Made by a program: the position numbers and the translations under genes. Below, piece after piece: positions 24,114 to 32,126 of a DNA stretch of 64,000 bases. Source of the stretch: Oscillospiraceae bacterium (GTDB lineage: Bacteria; Bacillota; Clostridia; Oscillospirales; Ruminococcaceae); NCBI GenBank assembly GCA_009777725.1, contig WRLG01000007.1:1-64000 (forward strand), given 5' to 3'. The notes below the pieces were generated by a model. That model was given only the letters and a program-made list of their open reading frames with translations, searched no databases and was not told where the DNA came from. How positions within the stretch are numbered: the first letter of the stretch is position 1; each line of letters begins with the position of its first letter.

Positions 24114-27086
24114 ATGAAAAAAATAAATTTATTAAAAAGAGCGGTGCTTTTATGCCTTTGTATTTCTTTGTCGGTTTCGGCTTTTGCGGTTAAGCCTTAT
24201 ATTTTTGCGGCTGATTCGGCTGATTTAACGGAGTTAACTGACCCGGCTGAATTAACCGAGTTAACCTATTCAACCAATTCAACCGTGTTGTACAGCGATA
24301 CGATGGACGATGCGGGTTGGGACTGGAAACTAACGGACGATGGCGTTTTGACTATTACCATAAATCAAGACGGCTCGACAAGCTGGACGGATACACCCGC
24401 GGCGCAGTTGCCGTGGTATGTATACCGTAATGATATAATCGAAGTAGAACTGCCTCATGGTTTGACTAATATCGGCAGTAATGCGTTTGCCGGATATGAA
24501 AACCTTGCAACAATCAATTTTCCGAATACCCTCGAAGAAATTGGGTGGGATGCGTTTAGTCGGTGTAGTTCACTTGGAGAGATAGATTTATCAAGCACCA
24601 GTCTTACAACTATAGGTATATCTGCATTTTACGATTCAAGTATTACTTCAATCACTTTCCCGAGTACCCTTGAAGAAATTAAGGATTCGGCGTTTTCTAG
24701 TTGCGAACAGCTTAAAACGGTAAATTTATCAGGCACGAACCTTAAAGCTATAGGACGCTATGCGTTTTCATTTCCGAGTCCTCCTGTTCCGCCTCCGGCT
24801 CTTACTTCAATAACTTTCCCCGATAGCCTTGAAAAAATAGGGGACAATGCGTTTGCATTTTCTACAAACCTTAAAACGGTAGATTTATCAAACACGCAAC
24901 TTAAAGTTATAGATGCTCGTGTGTTTAGTTATAATAGTACTCTTGCTTCAATAATTTTACCGAATACCCTTGAAGAAATAGGGGACAATGCGTTTATTGG
25001 TTGTTGGGAGCTTGAAACAATAAATCTATCAAACACGAAACTTAAATCCATAGGGAATCATGCATTTAATACTTCGGGGCTTACTTCAATAACTTTACCG
25101 AATACCCTTGAAGAAATCAAATCAAGTGCGTTTTTGGGTTGCGCAGACCTTGAAGCAATCGATTTATCAAACACGAATCTTAAAACTATCGGAGAAGTGG
25201 CTTTTGCAGACTGCACGAAGATGACGGATATTTTTATTCCGGGAAGCGTAATCAGTATAGCGAACGATAGGATTGACCTGAATACTATTATAACCGACAC
25301 CAACAGCGACCTTATCATTTTCGGAATTTATGATTCATATGCGATTGAATGGGCACATGAGAGTGGTTACAGATGGTTTTATCAAGCCCATGAGGAAACC
25401 ATGAATGACAAGCACCCGCCCGAAATCCACCAAAATGTCCCCGTTGAATTTACTTTCAATACAGCGATTCCTCATAATGACGGCATGGCGTTTAGCATAA
25501 CTCCGCAACTCCCCGCAGGGCTTACTTTGCAAACCAACGGTACAGGCGAATATGCCCCGGGTACGATTTACGGAGTTGTCACCGACCCTGCTGTTATAGA
25601 GCAATACAAAAACGGCAGAACTTTTACTGTCACCGCGCGCCCGGAGGGTTATCCGAGCGGCAGATATGATGTCACGGTTGAATTCACGCTTACGCTTGTC
25701 CCTAAAAGCGGAGACGCCACCGCAGACGGTGACGTTACCGATATGTTTGGGTTTGAGCAAGGCGGCAGGCTCGGCGGTGATACGGGTTTAATTGAATTCG
25801 ATGAAAACGGTAACCCGAACCCTCCGCCCGTCATGCGCCTTAATGCGCCGTTTGGGAAAAATAGCGAAGGCTATGGCTTTCATGAATTTTATATAAATGG
25901 TATGTTAAGAACAAGAGGAACGGTAAAAGACGACCCCAACGACGGCGATTATTACGCCGAAGAGGGCAGTACAATCATTACAATCAGAGACCAAACTTTC
26001 GCAGAGCTCGGCGATGGTACGCACACCGCAACGGCGACATTTCGGCGTGTTGATGATTCAAGTGACATTGAGCTGGACGCTTGGAAAGCCGAAGCGGGAG
26101 ATTGGGATATAAGGGTGCAATCCGTTTCGCAAAATTTTATCATTAATCACCCAAGTCCCGAACCCGGACCCGGACCGAACCCCGAACCCGGTCCTAAACC
26201 CGACCCGCAACCACAGCCTAACCCGCAACCCAACTCGCAATCCGATTCACAAACCCGCAGCTCAACCCGAAGCCAACCCCAACCCCAACCAACAACTAAC
26301 ACCGAAAACGAAACATCAGATAATACTCATACTGCTCAAAACACGGATTCAACCCCTAACTCTGATTCCGAGCAAAACCCGACTGCCCCCAATACCCCCG
26401 AAACATCACCCAGCAATACTGAAAGTAATAATAACACAGAAAATACATCTGGTAATACTACAGACAACTCGGAAACACAAAATCCCCCCGTTGAAAACAA
26501 TAATTTTTCAACCGAGGGAAACACTGTCAACCCAACAGGCGGGGCGGCTGTTAATCCCACAGGCGTGACAATTACCGATGATGAATATTTACAAACCATA
26601 ATCAGCGGACTTGGCATAGACGAAAACGGCAATTATTATTTCATTTTAGACGACAGCGGCGAGCCCTTTAAAGTGCGGATTGACATACCCCTTGATGAAT
26701 TTATCCAACTGTATATAGACGGTTTACTGCTAACCCTCAATTTGGATTACACCGTAACCGAGGGCAGTACGATTATCGAAATAAGCGCGGAGCGTTTAGC
26801 GGAATTCGGCAGCGGTTTACGCACAATGAGTGCGGTTTTCCTTAATGAAACGGTGAATATTACTTTTGACATCATACTGCCCGCGCCGCAAGTACAAGTG
26901 TTAGAAGTTACTCCGAGTGTTCCGGCTGTTGCGGTGAATGAAGTGCAGGGTGTTGAGGCTGTTTCGGAATATTCAGATGTGGCGGAATCGGGGAATTCTG
27001 TTGTTATTGTTTTTTGTGCATTAATAGTGTTGGCTGGAGGGGTTGCGGGTTTTGTTATTATAAAAAGGCGGCGTTCATTCCGTTAA
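24114..27086 (+). CDS. LRR surface protein 1 (BspA-type leucine-rich repeats)
   Basis: The protein has 990 residues. The start opens a clear signal peptide (MKKINLLKRAVLLCLCISLS...). A short variable stretch with repeated T-E-L-T follows. Residues about 100-420 hold BspA-type (LRR_5) repeats of 21-24 residues with the pattern F-P-N-T-L-E-E-I-G-x-x-A-F. Then comes an Ig-like domain (HQNVPVEFTFNT), an X2-like module (EEGSTIITIRDQTFAELGDG), a long P/N/Q/S/T linker, a second X2-like module and a C-terminal membrane span with a basic tail (KRRRSFR). No LPxTG sortase signal is present. The architecture suggests a surface adhesin or glycan-binding protein. Three paralogues follow. Confidence 0.85.
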   Translation: MKKINLLKRAVLLCLCISLSVSAFAVKPYIFAADSADLTELTDPAELTELTYSTNSTVLYSDTMDDAGWDWKLTDDGVLTITINQDGSTSWTDTPAAQLPWYVYRNDIIEVELPHGLTNIGSNAFAGYENLATINFPNTLEEIGWDAFSRCSSLGEIDLSSTSLTTIGISAFYDSSITSITFPSTLEEIKDSAFSSCEQLKTVNLSGTNLKAIGRYAFSFPSPPVPPPALTSITFPDSLEKIGDNAFAFSTNLKTVDLSNTQLKVIDARVFSYNSTLASIILPNTLEEIGDNAFIGCWELETINLSNTKLKSIGNHAFNTSGLTSITLPNTLEEIKSSAFLGCADLEAIDLSNTNLKTIGEVAFADCTKMTDIFIPGSVISIANDRIDLNTIITDTNSDLIIFGIYDSYAIEWAHESGYRWFYQAHEETMNDKHPPEIHQNVPVEFTFNTAIPHNDGMAFSITPQLPAGLTLQTNGTGEYAPGTIYGVVTDPAVIEQYKNGRTFTVTARPEGYPSGRYDVTVEFTLTLVPKSGDATADGDVTDMFGFEQGGRLGGDTGLIEFDENGNPNPPPVMRLNAPFGKNSEGYGFHEFYINGMLRTRGTVKDDPNDGDYYAEEGSTIITIRDQTFAELGDGTHTATATFRRVDDSSDIELDAWKAEAGDWDIRVQSVSQNFIINHPSPEPGPGPNPEPGPKPDPQPQPNPQPNSQSDSQTRSSTRSQPQPQPTTNTENETSDNTHTAQNTDSTPNSDSEQNPTAPNTPETSPSNTESNNNTENTSGNTTDNSETQNPPVENNNFSTEGNTVNPTGGAAVNPTGVTITDDEYLQTIISGLGIDENGNYYFILDDSGEPFKVRIDIPLDEFIQLYIDGLLLTLNLDYTVTEGSTIIEISAERLAEFGSGLRTMSAVFLNETVNITFDIILPAPQVQVLEVTPSVPAVAVNEVQGVEAVSEYSDVAESGNSVVIVFCALIVLAGGVAGFVIIKRRRSFR

Positions 27087-27097
27087 TTTGTTGTATT

Positions 27098-27172
27098 GTA
27101 GGGGACGGGCTTGCCCGTCCCGTATACATTTCTCTATTATAGAGTATCGGGACAGGCAAGCCTGTCCCCTAC
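27098..27172. repeat. palindromic GTAGGGG...CCCCTAC element, copy 1
   Basis: A 75-base inverted-repeat element starts with GTAGGGGACGGGC and ends with GCCTGTCCCCTAC. Each end can also fold on its own (ACGGGC-TT-GCCCGT). Related copies lie at 36749-36772, 39758-39904 and 45294-45402. It sits between the LRR1 gene and hicB. Confidence 0.85.
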
Positions 27173-27180
27173 TGCATAGG

Positions 27181-27555
27181 TTATACTTTAGCTTGCTCCT
27201 GCCCGGTTACTCCGATGCTCAGCAGATACAAGCAATATTGATTCACCGATACGCCCTCTTGCATTGATTTCTGCGCTAAAGTTTTGTGCAGTGTTTCGGG
27301 TAAGCGGAGTTCGAGTTGCCTGCTGTATTCGCTAATGTCAATGGGTTCGGGGATTGGTATCCCGTCTTCAAGGCAAGCCGAAAACCAGCACATTTTAGCA
27401 TCTTCAAGCATTTCAAAACCATGCTCTATCGTGTCGGCGCAGGTGATACAGCCTGTTAATTCGGGGCAACGAAGGGCAAAACCGCCCTCTTCCTCGTCCT
27501 CAAAAACTTCAATTTTATATTTCAAGCTCATATAATAATCTAAATCCTTAATCAT
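27181..27555 (-). CDS. hicB: HicB-family antitoxin, copy 1
   Basis: The protein has 124 residues. ATG 27555 has AAAGGAGG 9 bases upstream; an earlier in-frame start would overlap the binding site. The N-terminus (YKIEVFEDEEEGGFALRCPELTGCITCADTIEHGFEMLEDA) is the degenerate RNase H-like HicB fold. The C-terminus (RLPETLHKTLAQKSMQEGVSVNQYCLYLL) is a ribbon-helix-helix domain that binds the operon promoter. It overlaps the end of hicA by 8 bases. A copy differing by one residue lies at 35615. Confidence 0.92.
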   Translation of the reverse strand: MIKDLDYYMSLKYKIEVFEDEEEGGFALRCPELTGCITCADTIEHGFEMLEDAKMCWFSACLEDGIPIPEPIDISEYSRQLELRLPETLHKTLAQKSMQEGVSVNQYCLYLLSIGVTGQEQAKV

Positions 27556-27805
27556 AGCTCTTATCCTCCTTTTCATATTCGAGCAAAGCGTCTTTCACCA
27601 ATAAAATATATACTTTATTCATTGGTTGCTGTTTGGGTATAGTTATAGATTTTTTGCCGATTTTCCTAAATGTATAATGACTGCTCCCGCTTTTGGGTTG
27701 ACATTGTGTGTAACCGATTCTTTTTAAGGCTTTTGCTAAATCCTCAAAGCGCAAGTTTTTGTTAATTTTAATTATATCGCTGATTAATTTATCCCATTGG
27801 CTCAA
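27548..27805 (-). CDS. hicA: HicA-family toxin, copy 1
   Basis: HicA is a small double-stranded-RNA-binding-fold mRNA interferase. The protein has 85 residues, starting with TTG after GGGGAG. GSSHYTFRKIGKKSITIPKQQ carries the catalytic His within the usual G-S-S-H context. The hicA-hicB order with overlap is the standard layout. A consensus-like promoter lies at 27826-27855. An identical copy lies at 35982-36239, so the pair was duplicated recently together with flanking DNA. Confidence 0.92.
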   Translation of the reverse strand: MSQWDKLISDIIKINKNLRFEDLAKALKRIGYTQCQPKSGSSHYTFRKIGKKSITIPKQQPMNKVYILLVKDALLEYEKEDKSYD

Positions 27806-27825
27806 AGCTTATCACTCCCCTAGTT

Positions 27826-27855
27826 ATTATATCATGGTATTCTATATAGTGTCAA
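27826..27855 (-). promoter_or_regulatory. hicAB promoter, copy 1
   Basis: On the minus strand TTGACA (27850-27855), 18 bases and TATAAT (27826-27831), just before hicA. HicB normally represses such promoters. Confidence 0.8.
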
Positions 27856-27919
27856 TAGTGAAGTGCAAATAATATGTGAACGCAAGTGTGAATAAAATAA
27901 AAAGGATTTTTAAAATACA

Positions 27920-27949
27920 TTGACAAAACTCAGCTTGATATGATATTAT
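27920..27949 (+). promoter_or_regulatory. promoter of the second LRR gene
   Basis: TTGACA (27920-27925), 18 bases and TATTAT (27944-27949). It shares the context TTGACAAA.CTCA with the LRR3 promoter at 32025. Confidence 0.7.
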
Positions 27950-27996
27950 TATAGTATTGAAATATAAAAAATTTTAATTAGAAAGTAGGTTTTTAT

Positions 27997-30900
27997 ATGA
28001 AAAAAATAAATTTATTAAAAAAAGCTGTACTTTTGTGTTTGTGTATATCTTTGTCGGTTTCGGCTTTTGCAAATAAGCCTTATGTTTTCGCGGATGATTT
28101 CACTGAATTAACGGAGTTAACTGACCCAACCGACCCGACTGAATTAACCGAGTTAACCTATTCAACCAATTCAGCCGTGTTGTACAGCGGTACGATAACA
28201 GATGCGGATTGGGCATGGGAGATAACGGACGATTGGGTTTTGACTATTACCATAAACCCGGGCGGAGCTACGGGCTTAAGCTCTTGGAGCGGTATGACGT
28301 GGAGTGCTTACGCTTCGAGTATAAAAGAAATCAAACTGCCCGAAGGGCTTATTTCAATCGGTGAGAATGCGTTTCCATCATATGCAAACCTTGAAGAGGT
28401 TTATTTTCCAAGCACTCTTGAAGCAATAGGCTCTCGTGCGTTTGTCAATGGCGGGCTTAAAACACTTAATTTGTCGAACACAAAAGTAGAAACCATAGGG
28501 GCGAATGCTTTCCATCTGAATCGACGGCTTGAAACGATTGATTTCCCGCCCTCTTTAAAGACTATCGGCACGTATGCGTTCTTTGAATGTCCCGCTGTTG
28601 AAACAATTGATTTTTCGAGCGGTCTTGAATCAATCGGGGAATTGGCATTTGCTATGCCGCCCCCCGGCGGAGGTGCATTAACCGATTTGGACTTGTCAAA
28701 GACAAGCCTTGAATCGGTTGGCAAATATGCGTTTCAATATCGGCATAATTTAGAGAATGTGAATTTATCGAACAATCAAATTAAAACGATTGAAGACTAT
28801 GCCTTTCACGGCTGTTCTTCCATTCAAACACTCACTTTTCCGACAACGCTTGAAACGATTGGGAATTATGCTTTTGCCTCAGCTATGGCAGGAAAACTCA
28901 GTTTATACGAATTAGATTTGTCAAACACGAAAGTTGCAACTATCGGAGCAAGCGCGTTTGAATCATCTGAAATTGAAAGATTAGTCTTGCCGACGACGAT
29001 TAAGTTTATCGATAACGGAGCTTTTTCTCTTAACTCAACTATTGCATCTTCTTCTAAACTGGAAACAATAACTTACCCCGGCGGGCGCGATGAAGTAGGC
29101 GTAGCTGTATTTCCCGACAGCCTTGAAACAATAGTAAACTACGCGTTTAGTTTTGCCGCTATCCGCGAAGTTGATTTATCCAAAAACACTAATCTTACGG
29201 GGCTTCCCAACAATTGTTTCACATATAACCCGTATTTGGAAACCGTGATATTGCCCGAACATCCCGATTTTACAACCTTAGGCAATCATGCGTTTGCTTA
29301 CACTCCGCGGTTGGAAGATATTTTTATCCCGCCTAATGTGACAACCTTGCCGGAGAATACTTTTATAAGAAATTCAGACGTTGCTGCTCTCGACCTTATA
29401 TATATCTTTGCGGAATACGGTTCATACGCGGCAAACTGGGCGGCAGATTTTGAGGCAAATTTTGCAGGCAGTTCGAGAAATGATTTCCTGTGGTTCTACA
29501 GAGCTGACCCGATTGCTTTAAGCGAACAGCCGCCGTCGATTTATCAGTATGTTCCGTTTGAATTTAGTTTTAACACGGGCGTTCCTTTAAACCGAAACAT
29601 GATTTTTGAAATAGAATTCGGAGCAAACGGCAATGAGCCACTCCCCGAATGGCTTAATTTCAAGACCTACGGAATTGACCACACAAAAATGCCTGCAAAT
29701 GAATATTTTACAGAGGAAGAAATTACCCCCGGTACTCTTTGGGGTGTCTTTACCGATGAAGCGGAAATTGCGAAATATAACGGCAAGCCGTTTAAAATCA
29801 CGGCATACCCCTTTAACCACGGCGAGGGCGCGCCGGACAAGTATAAGAACAGATACAGCGTTTCGGTTGCGTTCAACTTGGAGCTTGAAGCCCACCCGGA
29901 CGGTGAGTTTACCTCCGGCGAGTTTGATTTTAAAGAGGGCGGCACACTCGGCGATGAAGGGGGCAATATAGAAGTTGAGGTTGACGGCACGGGCAAAGTT
30001 ACTTCTATCAAAGGCTCGCGTAGGATGTATATGGAAGCCCCTTTCAGCAGGGACGGCAAAAGCTGGCATTTCCACAAGTTTTATATAAACGGCAAAGAGA
30101 GTGACGGCTTTGAAGCCGAAGAGGGCAGTACAATCGTTACAATCAGAGACCAAACCTTTGCGGAGTTAGGCGATGGCGACCATACCGCAACGGCAACTTT
30201 CCGCCGCGCCGATGGCGACAGCGGCGTTAATTCTATGCAGGATTTGCAGGGCAACGCTTGGGATGTCAGAGTGCAATCCATTTCGCAGAGCTTTACAATT
30301 AATCCCAATGCAAACCCCCAACCCGACCCTAAACCGCAACCACAGCCCAACCCTCAGCCCGACTCACAAAACCGCAGTCCGTCAAACCGAAACACAAACC
30401 AAAATCAACCTCAACCCGACCAACAAGCTAACGCGGAAAACGAAACGCCTGTTGCTCCCGTTGATAACACTGCTCAAAACACGGATTCAAGCCCTAATCC
30501 AACCCCGAATCCCGCCACCGAGCCAAACCCGACTACTCCAACTCCACCTGTATTGCCAACTGACAATACAAACAATACTGAAAGTAATAATAACACAGAA
30601 AATACATCTGGTAATAACACAGACGACCCGGAAACACAAAATCCCCCCGTTGAAAACAGCAGGCTTTCAACCGAGGGAAACACTGTCAACCCAACAGGCG
30701 GGGCTGTTGTTACGCCCATGAACCAAACAATTGCCGATGATGAGCGCATACAAAGCATAATCAGCGGACTTGGTGTAGACGATGAGGGTAACTATTATTT
30801 CATCTCAGACGAAAACGGCACACCTCTTAAAGTGCGGATTGACATACCCCTTGATGAATTTATCGAACTGTATATAGACGGCACATTGCTAACCCGCGAT

Positions 30901-31242
30901 TTGGACTACACAGCGACCGAGGGCAGTACGATTATTGAAATAAGCGCGGAGCGTTTGTCAGAATTCGGCAACGGCTCACGTACAATCAATGCTGTTTTCC
31001 TTAATGAAACGGTGAATATTACCTTTGACATCATACTACCCGCGCCGCAAGTGCAGATGTTAGAAGCCGCTCCGAGTGTTCCGGCTGTTGCGGTGAATGA
31101 AGTGCAGGGCGTTGAGGCTGTTTCGGGATATTCAGATGCGGAGAAATCGGGGAATTCTGTTGTTATTGCTTTTTGTGTATTAATAGTATTGGCGGGGGGA
31201 GTAGCGGGTTTCTTAATCGTTAAAAGGCGGAGGGAAAGCTGA
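27997..31242 (+). CDS. LRR surface protein 2 (BspA-type)
   Basis: The protein has 1081 residues and the same plan as LRR protein 1: signal peptide, T-E-L-T/D-P micro-repeats, BspA-type leucine-rich repeats (residues about 100-460), Ig-like domain, X2-like module, P/N/Q-rich linker, second X2-like module and a membrane span with tail KRRRES. The repeat region has diverged strongly in sequence and number from its paralogues. The C-terminal 150 residues are nearly identical, a sign of gene conversion or recent duplication. Its ribosome binding site is weak (AAAGTAGG). A four-hairpin repeat starts 8 bases after the stop codon. Confidence 0.85.
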   Translation: MKKINLLKKAVLLCLCISLSVSAFANKPYVFADDFTELTELTDPTDPTELTELTYSTNSAVLYSGTITDADWAWEITDDWVLTITINPGGATGLSSWSGMTWSAYASSIKEIKLPEGLISIGENAFPSYANLEEVYFPSTLEAIGSRAFVNGGLKTLNLSNTKVETIGANAFHLNRRLETIDFPPSLKTIGTYAFFECPAVETIDFSSGLESIGELAFAMPPPGGGALTDLDLSKTSLESVGKYAFQYRHNLENVNLSNNQIKTIEDYAFHGCSSIQTLTFPTTLETIGNYAFASAMAGKLSLYELDLSNTKVATIGASAFESSEIERLVLPTTIKFIDNGAFSLNSTIASSSKLETITYPGGRDEVGVAVFPDSLETIVNYAFSFAAIREVDLSKNTNLTGLPNNCFTYNPYLETVILPEHPDFTTLGNHAFAYTPRLEDIFIPPNVTTLPENTFIRNSDVAALDLIYIFAEYGSYAANWAADFEANFAGSSRNDFLWFYRADPIALSEQPPSIYQYVPFEFSFNTGVPLNRNMIFEIEFGANGNEPLPEWLNFKTYGIDHTKMPANEYFTEEEITPGTLWGVFTDEAEIAKYNGKPFKITAYPFNHGEGAPDKYKNRYSVSVAFNLELEAHPDGEFTSGEFDFKEGGTLGDEGGNIEVEVDGTGKVTSIKGSRRMYMEAPFSRDGKSWHFHKFYINGKESDGFEAEEGSTIVTIRDQTFAELGDGDHTATATFRRADGDSGVNSMQDLQGNAWDVRVQSISQSFTINPNANPQPDPKPQPQPNPQPDSQNRSPSNRNTNQNQPQPDQQANAENETPVAPVDNTAQNTDSSPNPTPNPATEPNPTTPTPPVLPTDNTNNTESNNNTENTSGNNTDDPETQNPPVENSRLSTEGNTVNPTGGAVVTPMNQTIADDERIQSIISGLGVDDEGNYYFISDENGTPLKVRIDIPLDEFIELYIDGTLLTRDLDYTATEGSTIIEISAERLSEFGNGSRTINAVFLNETVNITFDIILPAPQVQMLEAAPSVPAVAVNEVQGVEAVSGYSDAEKSGNSVVIAFCVLIVLAGGVAGFLIVKRRRES

Positions 31243-31250
31243 GCGGGATT

Positions 31251-31350
31251 CCTCCCCCCGTCAGCCTTGCTGACACCCCCCTCCGAGAGGGGGGCAATTC
31301 CTGCCTCCCTCTTTGAGGGAGGTGCCGTCCGCAGACGGCGGAGGGAGTTT
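31251..31350. repeat. four-hairpin interspersed repeat, copy 1
   Basis: About 100 bases that fold into consecutive hairpins: GTCAGC/GCTGAC, CCCCCCTC/GAGGGGGG, a CCTCCCTC/GAGGGAGG stem and GCCGTC/GACGGC. The ends CCTCC and GGAGG also pair. A copy more than 90% identical by eye lies at 35447-35546, in both cases right after an LRR stop codon. Confidence 0.85.
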
Positions 31351-31356
31351 ATGATT

Positions 31357-31632
31357 TCACTTGAAAAGCTCGTTGTGCGAGCCTGTACGTTCAAGAATAA
31401 CGAATGTTTTGTTTTCCGTTAAGCGATAAATTAAAAGCCAGTTTGGTTCAATATGAAGCTCTCGTGAGTGTTTCCAATTGCCTTGTAATGAGTGGTCTTT
31501 ATACTCGCTCGGCAATTGTGCGCCTGTAATAAGCAAAAGCAAAATTTTATCCAGTTTGCTTATATCTTTACCTTGCCTTTTTACGCATCGTTCGTCTTTT
31601 CGGTATTGAGAAGTATATTTCAGCGTTCTCAT
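31357..31632 (-). CDS. yafQ: YafQ/RelE-family mRNA interferase
   Basis: The protein has 91 residues. The pattern YTSQYRKDERCVKRQGKD, the LPSEYKDHSLQGNWKHSRELHIEPNWLLIYRL core (written in parts: KDHSLQGNW, CHIEPNW-like) and the C-terminal LERTGSHNELF correspond to the YafQ branch of RelE toxins, with conserved His residues near the end. Its start overlaps the end of the antitoxin gene by 4 bases. Such ribosome-dependent toxins cleave mRNA in the A site. Confidence 0.88.
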   Translation of the reverse strand: MRTLKYTSQYRKDERCVKRQGKDISKLDKILLLLITGAQLPSEYKDHSLQGNWKHSRELHIEPNWLLIYRLTENKTFVILERTGSHNELFK

Positions 31633-31928
31633 GTCTTATCCTCTCGTTCGTTTTCCAAATCCATTGAACGTCTCATCTCTTCAATTGAAGAAAAACCGGG
31701 TTCGGGATTATTTTTAATAATTTCCTCGCTCTCTTTAAAAGCGGCAAGCGTTGTTTCGTTTGGAATGTCAATTTTTTCATTAATATCAAAAGGGAAAGCA
31801 TCTGTTAAAGCCATGCGCTTTACGAACATGTTTATAGCCGTTGACGGAGAAATGCCGATGCGTTCACAAGTGTGATTAAACATTATCTTATATTCCGCGC
31901 TTACTTTAGCACTAATTTGACTTGTCAT
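31629..31928 (-). CDS. dinJ: DinJ/RelB-family antitoxin
   Basis: The protein has 99 residues; ATG 31928 follows AAGAGGTG, and a GTG three codons upstream is rejected. The N-terminus TSQISAKVSAEYKIMFNHTC and GISPSTAINMFVKRM form the ribbon-helix-helix DNA-binding domain of DinJ/RelB antitoxins. The acidic C-terminus wraps the toxin. The gene comes first and overlaps yafQ by 4 bases, which is the usual order. The promoter at 31958 has a partial dyad for autoregulation. Confidence 0.9.
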   Translation of the reverse strand: MTSQISAKVSAEYKIMFNHTCERIGISPSTAINMFVKRMALTDAFPFDINEKIDIPNETTLAAFKESEEIIKNNPEPGFSSIEEMRRSMDLENEREDKT

Positions 31929-31957
31929 ACAAATCACCTCTTTTAGTTAGTATATCT

Positions 31958-31986
31958 ATAGTAACACATAGTAATACTTTTGTCAA
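31958..31986 (-). promoter_or_regulatory. dinJ-yafQ promoter
   Basis: On the minus strand TTGACA (31981-31986), 17 bases and TACTAT (31958-31963). AGTAT and ATACT repeats around the -10 box may be the antitoxin operator. Confidence 0.75.
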
Positions 31987-32024
31987 TACTTTTAAAGCAA
32001 ATGTGATATTAATTTGGTTATTAT

Positions 32025-32053
32025 TTGACAAAGCTCAAATAATATGGTATTAT
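32025..32053 (+). promoter_or_regulatory. promoter of the third LRR gene
   Basis: TTGACA (32025-32030), 17 bases and TATTAT (32048-32053). The downstream stretch (TATTATAGTATTGAAATA) also occurs after the LRR2 promoter. Confidence 0.75.
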
Positions 32054-32126
32054 TATAGTATTGAAATATAAAAAATTTTATTTAAAGATAGTATCTATAA
32101 GTTTAATCAGAAAGTAGGTTTTTATA

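Noticed and set aside
29587..30153. Long minus-strand frames inside the LRR genes (also 34271-34987 and 35102-35587)
   Set aside because: They are shadows of biased codon use in the LRR linkers and modules, lacking starts with binding sites.
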